From positions 22,179 through 42,797 of the forward strand of contig NWUY0300018473.1 of the NCBI GenBank assembly GCA_004151065.3: DNA of 20,619 nucleotides, in the 5' to 3' direction. The stretch is from Larix sibirica. Lineage: Eukaryota; Streptophyta; Pinopsida; Pinales; Pinaceae. The first letter of the stretch is position 1; each line of letters begins with the position of its first letter. This document shows positions 1-10,060 of this stretch, piece by piece. The notes beneath the pieces were generated by a model, which searched no databases, was not told the DNA's origin, and was given only the letters and a program-made list of their open reading frames with translations. The position numbers and the translations under genes are program-made.

Positions 1-46
1 ATATATATATATAGTTATAGTTATAGTTGTAGTTATAGTTAACTTA
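1..46. repeat. AT-rich microsatellite
   Basis: A short AT dinucleotide run is followed by about five imperfect copies of a six-base unit (agttat), one with a T-to-G change. This is simple-sequence DNA at the window edge, and the array may extend further to the left. Confidence 0.9.
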
Positions 47-479
47 TTTCTATGTTTAAAATTCAAAGTTATGTTAGTTATTCAAAATTTTATGTTTAAT
101 TGAGTGTTTATATCTTATATTTTCATTGGAAAATATATAATTATATGCATTTTATCTTCAAATTATCTTTCTTTACAAAGTATAAATAGTTTTTACTTTA
201 TTTTTGTAGATTCATCTAAAATTATTTTTATCATTAATATTTTCTACTAGAGGTATTATTGGTAAGTTGGTTGATTTCACATTGATATAATTACATTTCC
301 TCAATATGTTCTTTCCACATCTTCCCTATTACCCTCTTTTATACTAAATCTCAAGTGGAAGGGTTCATCTATTGAATTTTCTTCTTTAATTCTTCATTTT
401 TTAATCCATTTCCATTATGTTGAGATGTTATCTTTACTTGCATCTTATTTGTATCCATATGCTTTATTTTGATAATATA
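47..479. other. AT-rich spacer, no gene seen
   Basis: No credible coding signal. The part nearest 480 may be the degraded C-terminal end of the minus-strand LINE, but the match is too weak to claim. Confidence 0.5.
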
Positions 480-1440
480 TACAATAAATTGGGATAATGT
501 TTATCATCATAGAGTAGTGGGTTGTATTTTAACTCCTACTTTCTCTAATAAGAATTGTTTATGAAATCTTTCAATATTCTTTCAAGATTCTAAGAAGAGG
601 CCCAAACCCTAAATATGACAACCATACAAAATTATTATTTGTACCAAAGTTATAAAGAGCAACTCTATCAATCTCCAACTCCCTAAATATTTTTTCAATA
701 TTTATTTTGCATAGAATAGAGAGTCTCCACGCCCAGAGTTCCAATTATAACTACAATAAAATTCAAGACTTGTGTATTTCTAAGAACTAATTATCTCCAA
801 TTTGTCACCATTAAATGTGACGGTTCTATTCCTAAATAAATTCATCTCATCATTACCTCTATTTTTTTAACTTTGATTTAGAATAAGTGCAAAATTGATT
901 GAGAGCATCAAGATGTCTTTGAGACTATCTCTATGTGTTGTCAATAACATAAATCAACAACAACAAAGCATAACGTGTTATGTATGTTATTCCTTCACTA
1001 ATCATCTTATTCCAATTTTCTATCTAATCTATAAATATGCCAAATAATGTTGGTGAAGTGTTTGTTTCACCTCAATATTATTATCCATTTTCACATTTTT
1101 GTCTCTAGTTTTATCATTTATCAATGTCCCAATTTTGCAATAACATTTTCATATAAGCTGAAAGTGACTTCTCTTCATTCAAGTGGAATTCTTACTTTCT
1201 TCATTATTTCCCAAAGTTTTATTCAAGTCAATGAATTGAATGTTTTAGTAAAATCAACAAAGAAAAGATAAATATTATTACCTTTGCTTCTCACTTTCTC
1301 TACAAAATCTCTAAGAGTTACCACATAGTCAATGGTTGAATGCTCAAGCCAAAAAATAACTTAAGAGAAACTAGTGACCACATGGTTCTATAATTTTGCT
1401 ACCTCGTAGTTACTAACCATGAAGGAAATCATCAAAATAA
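480..1440 (-). pseudogene. Decayed LINE reverse transcriptase fragment
   Basis: Read on the minus strand across shifting frames, this stretch follows the order of a non-LTR retrotransposon reverse transcriptase. Near 1340-1235 it gives STIDYVVTLRDFVEK, then NNIYLFFVDFTKTFN, which matches RT motif A (FVDF.KAFD). Near 1180 it gives FSLYENVIAKL. Near 1050-1010 it gives TSPTLFGIFID, the conserved (L)SPTLFG motif. Near 910 it gives HLDALNQFCTYSK, and near 650-600 LFITLVQIIILYGCHI, matching the post-RT segment TLV.PVILYGCEVWG. The YADD active site is not recognisable, and there are many stops and several frameshifts. It may continue weakly to about 300. Family knowledge: this RT would copy LINE RNA at a nicked chromosomal target. 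Here it is dead. Confidence 0.75.
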
Positions 1441-1492
1441 CTTAATTAAATATATATTTAAAAAATATTTACAAAAATAGACCTCTCATTTG

Positions 1493-1637
1493 AACATTTC
1501 AATTATTCAACCATAAAAATTTATATGATTTACATTTTAAAACATTTCCATCATTAAACTATAAAAATTATATGGTTAACACATGTTAAAACATTCAATT
1601 ATTAAACCATAAAGATTATATGGTTAATACATTTTAG
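1493..1637. repeat. Three tandem copies of a ~48-bp AT-rich unit
   Basis: Units begin at about 1493, 1541 and 1590. Each starts aacatt and then carries a variant of attattaaaccataaa followed by tatatggtta. They differ by a few substitutions and one-base indels, so the array is moderately old. Confidence 0.8.
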
Positions 1638-1785
1638 TTATTTGATATTATGTTGTTTTATATTTTGACTTAAATTTATGATACTATACATAGATTTATG
1701 GTTATGTTTTAGTTATTTAATATTATATTGATTTATATCTCAATTTAAATTCAAAATTTTTTATTATACAAAATATTATTGTTAC
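1632..1785. repeat. Two tandem copies of a ~75-bp AT-rich unit
   Basis: The string ttttagttattt recurs at 1632 and 1707, and the following sequence stays alignable with many substitutions. The array adjoins the 48-bp array to its left. Confidence 0.65.
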
Positions 1786-1786
1786 G

Positions 1787-2000
1787 TTAAAGATGAAAAG
1801 TGAAGTGAATGAATATATTATTATATTGATATAAAATAAACATTTTAAAGATGAAAAGTAAAGTGAATGAATATATTATTATATTAATATAAAATAAGCA
1901 TTTAAAAAATTATTGTAACTTATAACTTATTATATTGATACAAGATAAGCCTTTAAAAAATTATTGTAACTTATAACATATTTAAATAGATATTTCATTA
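1787..2000. repeat. Tandem 58-bp and 51-bp repeats
   Basis: A 58-bp unit starting ttaaagatgaaaagt occurs at 1787 and 1845 and is almost identical in both. A 51-bp unit starting tttaaaaaattattgtaac follows at 1901 and 1952. The two units share a tattatattgata core, which suggests one derived from the other. Confidence 0.85.
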
Positions 2001-2276
2001 AGGTATCCACATAGATAGTTCAAGTAATCCAAATGATCATTTTTAAGTTATAAGAGATAGCATACGTACTTGAACTATGAGCAAGTGATTTCGAACCATG
2101 GAATTCATTATTGAAGATTATGGTTTGCAAAATTAGTTAGGGTTTGGGTTTCTCAAAACCTTTGGAGTCCGCCTTTTGTAAGGATGGCTTAGTACCAATC
2201 AAGCAAAAAAGTGGGAAGTATTTTCTTGTTTTTTATTAGGTTTTTGCAGATGTGATGGTTTATTTTTCAGTTTTTT
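2001..2276. other. Spacer, possible LINE 5' leader
   Basis: No coding signal of its own. It lies directly upstream of the ORF1 relic in the same orientation and could hold the LINE 5' untranslated region, but no element boundary or target-site duplication is visible. Confidence 0.35.
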
Positions 2277-4242
2277 ATGGATAAGGGGGATCGTTGTATT
2301 GGGCTTACTTAGCCTAAAAGTATTCAGGTGGGTGATAGTTGTACTCCATCCATTGATGTGACCAGTTGTCCTTCTTCTGATAAGGTTCGAGTTGATATCA
2401 ATGGAAACGATAGCTTGAGGATTAGGTCCCCGCATTCACACAAAGGTGATAGTATTGGAAATCCCTCTCCTCTTACATTGAAGGTTAGGTCAAACCCTTT
2501 GGTGCATGTAGTTTTTTTTGGTTTTGAGCAAGCAGACTATTTGTCTTAGAATTCGAAGACAGTTCAGGATTTTGGGTCTCCGAAAAGTTCACCCGGGGTT
2601 GAATCAAAGACGTGCTTTGAGACTCCTTTTGCTCGTCAGTTAGACTTTCAGGAATATATCCCCAGATCGCAAAACCCTAGATCTTCATCTCAGTTTGTGC
2701 CTTCTAGAACTGACCCTAAATGCAAAAAAATTAGAAAACTAAAGTTTGAAAAATCTAAAAAAGGTAAATCGCTCTGCGTTTTGGGAAAAGATGTAACTTT
2801 TGATATGGTTCTAGGGTTAACTAATCCAACCTTGTTGGGTAAATTTGAGTATATTAAAATGATAAGATTGGAAATTATAGCCTGGATGACAAAGAATTGG
2901 AAGCCCCTAATTAACTATACTCCAAGAGTAAATATCCTTATGAATGGTTGGGCCAATTCTCATTTGCTTTCAAAAGAAAGCTTGAAAATAATTTCAGAAC
3001 ATTTTTGGGTCATTGATATTGGTTCATTAGTCTTTAGTAGATGGCATGTGAGTTTTAATCCTTGGAAAGAGAAGTTTTCACGGTGCCATCTATGGGTTTT
3101 ACTCCCTGGATTTCCTTTACAATGTTGGTCCTTTGGGGGTTTTTTATCGGTGATAAATTATATTGGGCGCTTCATTCTTTTCAAGGAGGAGACTCTTCTA
3201 GCATCTGACATGTGTATGCCAAGGGTATTGGTTGAAATCGACCCATCCAAGGGACTTCCGGTAGAAGTGGAGGTTATTTGGAATGGGGGTTCTTTTACTT
3301 AGAGGATTGATTACTGGCGCATCCCTTCCAGGTGTTTCAAATGTCATGAAGTAAGACATTTGCGTGATTATTTCCCCGATTATTCTCAGGGAGACCAGGA
3401 AGATATTTTGGATCATCTTCCTCATTAGGGGATACAGAGGATTCAGAAACCAAATTCTAACCCAGTCTTCCGTTGGATCATGATTCAGATCTCACTATTC
3501 TGAGTAAGTTTCAAAGCTCTCTCCCTTTCCTTCATAAATTTATTTCTAAGGAGGATTTGGTTAAGAATTTATTTTCTTTCATTGAAGGGGTCTCTATAAT
3601 GGATAAATGTTATTCGAAACCTTTAGGGCTTCCAACAAATGTGGATATTCCTCTTAATTGTGCAGTCTCTCCTTCCCCTTTATTGACTTATTCTAAAACC
3701 ATAGCTCCCACTTTACCAAAAGATGGGGTTTTTTCTAGACCTTCTACCCTAGAAGCTCCTAAAAGTTCGATAGGTGATGTTTTTACCCTTTGTCAGATAA
3801 GGATAAAAGATATATTGTTGAGGGATATGAGCCTATTAATCCAAAGGAAAATCTTTTATCTGGTCCTCAACCTATTTTATTTCCTAACTTTGTTGAAACT
3901 CACTCCTCTCCTAGAGTCTGTTCTCCCAAAGATAGTCTTCGGGATGATAATTCTTATAAAAAAGATCATCTTCCTATATATTCTGGAAAACCCTAGGATA
4001 AAGATACTTTGCCAATTTATTCTATTCGTTGTCAAAATGTTACCACTAGGAAGAAGTGGGGCAAAAAAGGGTCTGTTGATACTCAAATGGATTTCCAACC
4101 ACCTGATATTCAACCCAGATGTGTCAATCCAAAACTCTCATATTCTACTTCCATTGGTTTGGCTTTAGCTTCTCCTTCTCCTTCAGAGACTTTTTTTGGT
4201 ATCCTTAGAGCAGATTTTCCCCCGAATAGGGTTTCTCAATGA
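2277..4242 (+). pseudogene. Plant LINE ORF1 relic (DUF4283 + zinc knuckle)
   Basis: An ATG at 2277 opens a frame that runs to about 3428 with stops near 2313, 2547 and 3300, then shifts frame near 3430-3470 and again near 3785, ending at a TGA at 4240-4242. The central part is DUF4283-like: the W.LLPGFPLQCW segment is followed by RVLVEIDPSKGLPVEVEV. After the third stop comes a zinc knuckle, CFKCHEVRHLRDYF, with the first two Cys and the His present but the last Cys lost. The final ~250 codons are Pro/Ser-rich and low in complexity. Family knowledge: in plant L1-type LINEs this domain pair marks ORF1, an RNA-binding protein of the retrotransposition particle. No endonuclease/RT ORF2 follows, so the element is 3'-truncated or interrupted. 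A domesticated DUF4283 gene is unlikely given the breaks. Confidence 0.85.
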
Positions 4243-4319
4243 ATCTATTCATTGGATATGTTATTATATTTTGCACTAGCATTTTTTGCTATCTAGTACA
4301 ATTATACGAATTCATGAGT

Positions 4320-4329
4320 AAGGGGGAGA
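4320..4329 (+). other. Probable copia polypurine tract
   Basis: The run aagggggaga, one base before TGTTAG, is the usual arrangement at the 3' end of Ty1/copia elements, where plus-strand DNA synthesis is primed just before the 3' LTR. The call rests on this motif pair only, because no copia RNase H is recognisable upstream. Confidence 0.55.
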
Positions 4330-4330
4330 C

Positions 4331-4560
4331 TGTTAGCAATTTGTCCATGTTCCTAAGTCATAAGCCACTATTATGTGCATATTGGAATATAGATACTTTC
4401 CTACATATTATGCACTTTATTTATGTACTGGGGTTGATCCTTATACCATTATCCATTACCTAGTGGTTATTGGATATTCCACTATATATGTACCTTATTC
4501 ATCCAATTGTGTTTGATTATATGTGGCATCAATAGTGGAGATGTCCATGTACTTCAATTC
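4331..4560 (+). mobile_element. Possible copia 3' LTR (start only defined)
   Basis: It starts TGTTAGCAATTTG directly after the polypurine tract. An AT-rich stretch with actatatatg near 4480 could be a promoter TATA. The right boundary cannot be set and no second LTR copy is present in the window, so the end given is nominal. Confidence 0.4.
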
Positions 4561-5147
4561 TTAGTATAGATGTTCTTATAGGACACTTTTGAATTTGAGA
4601 ACAAGTTTGTTAGTTGAATTAGTGATGCTAAGAAGAATATGCAACATGTTGAATTGATGGATGTATTCTTGAAATGGCATGTTGAACCCTTGATGCAAAC
4701 ATAGCCACTTGGTATGCATGTCATGTTTATAACTAGAAGAGTAGAAGATGAGACTAAGGGATTATACAATCCCAATCCAAGTGGTATGGGTTTATGATTG
4801 GCATCATGTTCAACAACTGGCATCTTGGAAAGATCCGTGAGCTTTAACTTAGTGAATGGAACCTTGTCATCGATAAGGATCACATTATACTTGAACTAGG
4901 TGTCCATATTTGCAAAGACTAATATGAAAACCTGTGTATTGTTTTTCATTCTCAACATACGTTTTATACTACTTAGTTGAGTCCATCATTAGGAGAAAGA
5001 GATCTTAGTGGAAAATGAGTAAGCAATGATCCATAAACATTGTTTTCAACCACAGTAGTTCCATATAAGATGAGTCAGATAGCTCATAAGTGAATAATTT
5101 TATATAATCACTCAACAAAGATAGTGATCCAAGCATTGATAGCGAGG
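4561..5147. other. Unrecognised stretch with interrupted open frames
   Basis: The minus strand is open for 109 codons over 4554-4883. The plus strand also reads nearly open over about 4590-4890, with three stops in otherwise protein-like sequence (for example MQHVELMDVFLKWHVEPL). I recognise neither. It may be a decayed gene or element. The part from about 4950 to 5147 would be the 3' flank of the adjacent minus-strand Penelope-like element. Confidence 0.35.
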
Positions 5148-7160
5148 CTAATTATTATTTATGGTCATATTATTCTTGAGGATGTGAACAAGTGGTTTCC
5201 AAGAATCACTCAATACCAACCCATCATCTCTATTGAAATTTTGAGGATGTTTTTTCTATTTCAACTGCTTCACGGATGCGTATCCTATTATAATGATCTT
5301 CCATAGCAATCACTTTCGTATCTTCCACACATATAGGATGGTTTGAATTATGAGAATGCTCAGCCATGGAAAATTGCATAACCCTATCATATATGATGTA
5401 TGTGCAATGCTCCTTTTGTCTCACCTTTGTTGAACGCATAGGTTCACCAATGTAACATTTTCCACAAGAGTAAGGAATTGAATAGGCCCCCTTTCTCATT
5501 TTTGGATCTATCGGATCTTTAGCATTATCAATCATTATCCTTAAGGAGTTCGGAGGGGAGAAAGCAGTCTTGATTTTTTTCTTCTTAAAATCTTGGCTAT
5601 TTTGTCAGTAGTCCCCTTAATGTAAGAGAGATTAACCAATCTTCTTTTATCCACTTTTTTATCATGGTTCCTGGTTTCTAAGCTTTGCTCTCTTCTAAAT
5701 TCCTTCCTAATATCTCTTAACTTATATCCATTTTCCTAAGGACCTTTGAGAGATGTTTGAATTCCTCATTGATATGGTCATCATTGGCGATTCTGATTGC
5801 TCTAATAGCAAGAGTGTTTAGGATACCTAAATTTTGGGAATGATGATGATGAGAGTTTGCATGCAAGTATTTATCTGTGCGGGTTTTCTTTCGATAAACT
5901 TGGTGTGCAAGAGATCCATCTACTTTTATTACAAGGACATCTAGGAATGGGAGGCAATTGTTTTCTTGGATATCCATAGTGAATTTTATGTGATCATACT
6001 AGTTATTTAGATGTGTAAGGAACCTATCCAAATTCTCTTTACCATGAAGCCAAATAATGTTTGCATCATCAACAAACCTCTTCCATTTTTCTTGGTTTTA
6101 GGGGAGAGGATTCGACGACCTTCTTCTCAAAATACTCCATATAAAGGTTGGAAACCAAATGAGAGAGTGTAAATCCCATTGCAACACCGTCTATCTGCTC
6201 ATATATGTCACCACAAAAGATAAAATATGTAGATTTCAAAAAAATATTAACTAGGCTCACTATTTCTTCATTTATGGTTTCTTTTATAAATCTGATAGCA
6301 TATTCATCAACCAGAATCTTTGTGTAAAGAGAAACTACATCAAGATGACTAACATGTCATTTTCATTCAATTGAATATGTTTTATGCCATTGAGGAAATG
6401 AGAGGAATCCTTGATGTACGAGAAGGAATGGCCTATCGATGGTTTTAGGGTTTTTGCCGTAAATTTTTCCAATTGGTAAGTTGTGGATCCAATGAAATTT
6501 ACAATAGGTCTCAAGGGGACCCCTTCCTTATGAATTTGGGCATTCGATATGTTCGAGCGATGATATGGTTTTTGGGAATGAGCTTTTTCTTTTTATCATC
6601 ATCCAATTTGGAGTTATTGATGGACATTGTAACCTCTTTTACAATTATTCTACTTGGATATTTTCCCAGTTTTCTAAAACAACTCTCGGTTGTCAAGTGA
6701 TCATACATCTTGTATTGATATCATGTGCATTCATCACAGTGGTTTCATTTCCTTTATCATCCCTTATTATCATTATTTTATTGTTTGATATCAATTTTTT
6801 CAAAGCCAACGCTTCTTTTTTACTAATGTTAGGTTTTGAAGGTTTCATTTTCCTTAGAACCAAAGAGAAATCTTTCCCTACCTCTTCTTCCTCATTCTCT
6901 GACAACGTTGAGATTGAATCCTTAATAGAACATAAGATTCTTTCCAATGGAATGATAGTGGGTGGTATAGAGAAATTCATAACTTTTCCCAAGATTTCAA
7001 GCTCATCCTCATGCATCATGTGATTTGATAGGTTAACCATGCTAGTTTTACTAGTCTCATGATTTGCACTTCGTTGCATATGTTTCCTCTCCAATTTTGT
7101 GTATTTCTTGATTTGTTTATTCTTAGTGACACAAATGGTTTCCTCAACCCTAGCAGATAA
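5148..7160 (-). pseudogene. Penelope-like element, RT + GIY-YIG ORF (copy 1)
   Basis: Reading from 7160 down, the N-terminal part contains NLSNHMMHEDELEILGK and KKEALALKKLISNNK, then IMIIRDDKGNETTVM. The RT core follows: YDHLTTESC, LRPIVNFIG, the motif A region LDVVSLYTKI, IDGVAMG, NLYMEYFEK and the catalytic FVDD near 6063-6080. Next come LPFLDVL and HQVYRKKTRTDKYLHANSHH. The C-terminal GIY-YIG endonuclease has GAYSIPYSCG and KCYIGE near 5460-5490, then a His-rich segment with AEHSHNSNHPICVED. The true C-terminus, RDDGLVLSDSWKP, appears after a last frame change and ends at 5148. At least five frameshifts and a few stops make it non-functional, yet every catalytic block is present. Family knowledge: these elements retrotranspose using an RT close to telomerase plus the GIY-YIG nuclease. 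Endonuclease-bearing copies in plants are known mainly from conifers (Dryad). Confidence 0.92.
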
Positions 7161-7167
7161 ACATGTG

Positions 7168-7419
7168 CTAACTCTCATCCATAGATTGAATCGTGCATTC
7201 CCCGCGAGTTTTAGATGCATCCAAAATGATATAGGTTTCCATATCCAAAATCCAATTGTCTATCACTTCATAATCACATGACCCATTATATATGGGAACC
7301 TCATATTTCACACGTTGGGAAGATGACTTACTCTCAAAGATATTGTTAAAATTCCAATCCAATGAAGAAGTGATATTGGCATGTTTCACCATCCTTTCGA
7401 CAAGCATTGTTGTCACCAT
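7168..7419 (-). pseudogene. Short gag-like fragment
   Basis: An 83-codon open stretch contains YEVPIYNGSCDYEVIDNWIL followed by DMETYI. This resembles the start of plant Ty3-type gag proteins, where a P.(F/Y).G segment precedes a W..M(E/D).Y(F/I) helix. It overlaps the upstream edge of the Penelope-like ORF in another frame, so the junction between the two elements lies near 7160-7220. The match is short, and a chance resemblance or an unrelated host fragment is possible. Confidence 0.4.
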
Positions 7420-7918
7420 AACTCATGTGTTTGTTGTTGAAGTTGGGTGATCCAAAATGGATCAATATATAATTTGTCACCTACTTGAATTTTTCGAGGT
7501 GGAAAGATTGGATGAATTGGCTTGTAGGGCCCATTTTATGGGCAGGTCTCATTTTACAGATTTGGGGTCCATAATGTTCTAGGGCTTGTTTGAGGGTCTA
7601 AATGATTTTTTTGGGGGTCAAAATTTCATCACTAGCATAGTTCCCCTTCACATGATTCTACGCTCCGATATCTTTCCAACTGTCCAAAAATCGCCTCAAA
7701 TAGAGTCTATATCAAAAGTTGTACCTCTGGCAAGTTGACTTGTCCAGTTGACTACTATGGTGCCAAGTGGATACTATGTCAGATCTCATTTCTCACACAT
7801 GTGAAGCTAATCACGTATGTACCTTCATGAACATTATAGAAGGACCAAATCCATAACCCTAATCAGGAGTTGGGGCATACAAAAACCCTAAAATTAACCC
7901 TAGACGACTATCAAGCTA
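7420..7918. other. Unannotated spacer
   Basis: No coding signal. The sequence is less AT-rich than the left end and has several near-repeats of gttgact (about 7733-7752). It could be the non-coding part of an LTR element, but nothing specific supports this. Confidence 0.4.
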
Positions 7919-8350
7919 TGTTAAATATCGGGTCATCAGGAGAAGAAGGGAGTTCCATTCTTTTGATGTATTGTATAGTTCCATAGTTGAGACAACATGG
8001 GAGTGGATGTTAGAGAAAAACATAGGATATAGGAGATCTTGTAGTAACCATTATGGCCGTAGAGTCATAGGTAACTCCATAGAGAGTACCATTTCCTTTG
8101 TATTTCCATTTTGATATGAAGAGAAAGGCATAGTCCTCATTTTTCCTGGGTCTTCTCCATAGTGGGTTTTCCCAGGGTATATCTTGTGTTATTGTGTGGA
8201 TCATGTACTTATTTTCTCTAGTTTCTCTTTCAATTTCATTGTATTCAATATTTTATGAAATTAACAAAATGAACTAATTTGTAAGATCCATTGTGATGAA
8301 CTGATCCAGTAGAATATCCATGTCAGTTAATTATAGACCACTAATATAGG
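7919..8350 (+). mobile_element. LTR-like repeat, copy 1 (longer form)
   Basis: It starts TGTTAAATAT and is alignable throughout with 11816-12196, including gtcatcaggagaa, ttccattcttttgatgtatt, catagtcctcattt and gaatatccat near the right end. The central tgggttttcccagggtatat followed by cttgtgtta resembles the R-U5 junction seen in many copia LTRs. It carries about 80 bases (roughly 7996-8085) that are missing from copy 2. No target-site duplication or primer-binding site could be identified, so solo LTR, element end and dispersed repeat all remain possible. Confidence 0.55.
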
Positions 8351-10060
8351 GTCAATAAGCAAATATTATATAAAAATATGAAATCCAGGCCAATTATTTT
8401 ATGTTGTAAATTAACATGTTTCCAAAGGAAGAGTTATAACTAAATGCTTATTCATTCATTGAAATGGGGGTGATGTCCCACATATGCCTTCCCACTTTCC
8501 CTACACCATGCGAACAAAAAATTATTTGTATGTACACACACACTTCATGGATGGTCTATGCCTAACAAAATATCAATTTACTAGGGATATATGTTTATTT
8601 TCAATTGCAATACTCACACCTCTAGTGCCAATACAAAGGATGTTCAAATGGATTAATATTCAATGGATGTATAGTGGGAGGACATGTCCAATCCATGATA
8701 ATTGAAAATAGTGGAGGTATATCTCTAGCAAGGTTCCAATAAAAATCTACATGACTAATCAATATATTGCTAAAATGTGTACAGGACACCTGTGGTTCTT
8801 GACTTGACAAGCATTATGTGAAATTAATGTTAATTTCGTAGAAGTTTTCTTAGAAGTGTAACTGAAGTAATCATTTTTATTATATATTAGGGATTTGGAA
8901 CCCAAACCCCATGGTTTGTTATCCTGAACTGCATTCCTCAAGGTAAATGTTAACTTCAATTCCAAGCATTGGTACTTGATTCCAATAAATATTGGTGAGT
9001 TTTAAACATGAGAACTATGGTTTGTTATTATAGTGACAACTTGCAAAAAATCATCATTTAATGTTAAATTGCAAAAGTTTGTTTCAATTCAATGCATAAG
9101 TAATCATTTTCAACAAATACTAGCGAAATCCTTTTGGGTCAAGGGCCCAAACCATAAGTGGTGGCTACGAAGGTGAGGAAAGATTCTAAAACAAGGAGTG
9201 GATAGGAGAGTCATATGTGTGGAAAGATAACTATAGGAAATTAAAATGACAATAGTTGTATGGAAATGACATAAATCTCAAATTGGTCATGATGTAGCTA
9301 GATATCAACTTGGAAGATATCATCATTTAAATGGAAATATATGTACTTTGATGGGGTTTAAGTTTGGATCCAGTGTATAAGTTGGTTGTCCTAGTTGGGG
9401 AGGGATGACATGTTAAATGGTGATGGACTGTCATCTCAAACACAATATCCATTTCACAAGTTATCATCATCACAAAAAAAATCAAGGTGCTATGCCAAAC
9501 AAACATGGAACTCCATAATCCATCATTTCACTTGTCTTGGGTTATGAATGACTCCACAAATGTAGGACAAAATGTTACACAAAAAAGTTAAAAATTTGGA
9601 ATTCAAAAAGAGTAAACTAAGGAGAAAGGGATTTTCCCATCAATCTGGAAAAAATGACAACCTTTTATCAAGCCCAATGGCAAGAAGCAACTTCCCATTT
9701 CAATGAAATCCCATAGACTATATATCCACACTTTTAGGGCTCCTCTGCATTTGCATACCTTAGCATAAAATGATCACTACGACTAAGGAATAAATTGTGC
9801 TTGATTCTAACAAGAATATCATCATTTCTCCTTAATATATCATACTTGGATCCATAAAATTCCTTGCTAACCCTAAAACCATTTCAAGTTACGAATTTGA
9901 ATCAAAATCAGGCCAAAAATCCTTTTTTTCTATCCATATTTTCCCATTCCATATTAGGGTTCAATTTAGCATGATGTGACCTTAAACTATTGGCATAATT
10001 AGTCCCTAAAATCAAATCCTTCAATTCATCACCTTCTTTTTTTTTCAAATGTTTTACTTG
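8351..10060. other. 1.7 kb without recognisable gene
   Basis: Open frames here are short, overlapping and free of known motifs. No RNA gene or tandem array is visible. If the two LTR-like copies belong to one element, this would be its internal region, but no primer-binding site follows copy 1. Confidence 0.5.

Noticed and set aside
1047-1271. 74-codon plus-strand open frame
   Set aside because: It is antisense to the LINE RT fragment (motif A region) and has no family signal of its own.
1493-2000. CRISPR-like array
   Set aside because: The units are contiguous AT-rich tandem repeats without spacers, in a plant genome context.
2277-4242. Host DUF4283 gene
   Set aside because: In-frame stops, two frameshifts and a broken zinc knuckle, with LINE ORF1 architecture.
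6565-7023. 152-codon plus-strand open frame
   Set aside because: It is the antisense shadow of the minus-strand Penelope-like ORF, which carries the recognisable RT motifs.
8484-8965. Short open frames of 62-73 codons on both strands
   Set aside because: Length and composition are as expected by chance in AT-rich DNA, and no conserved motif is visible.
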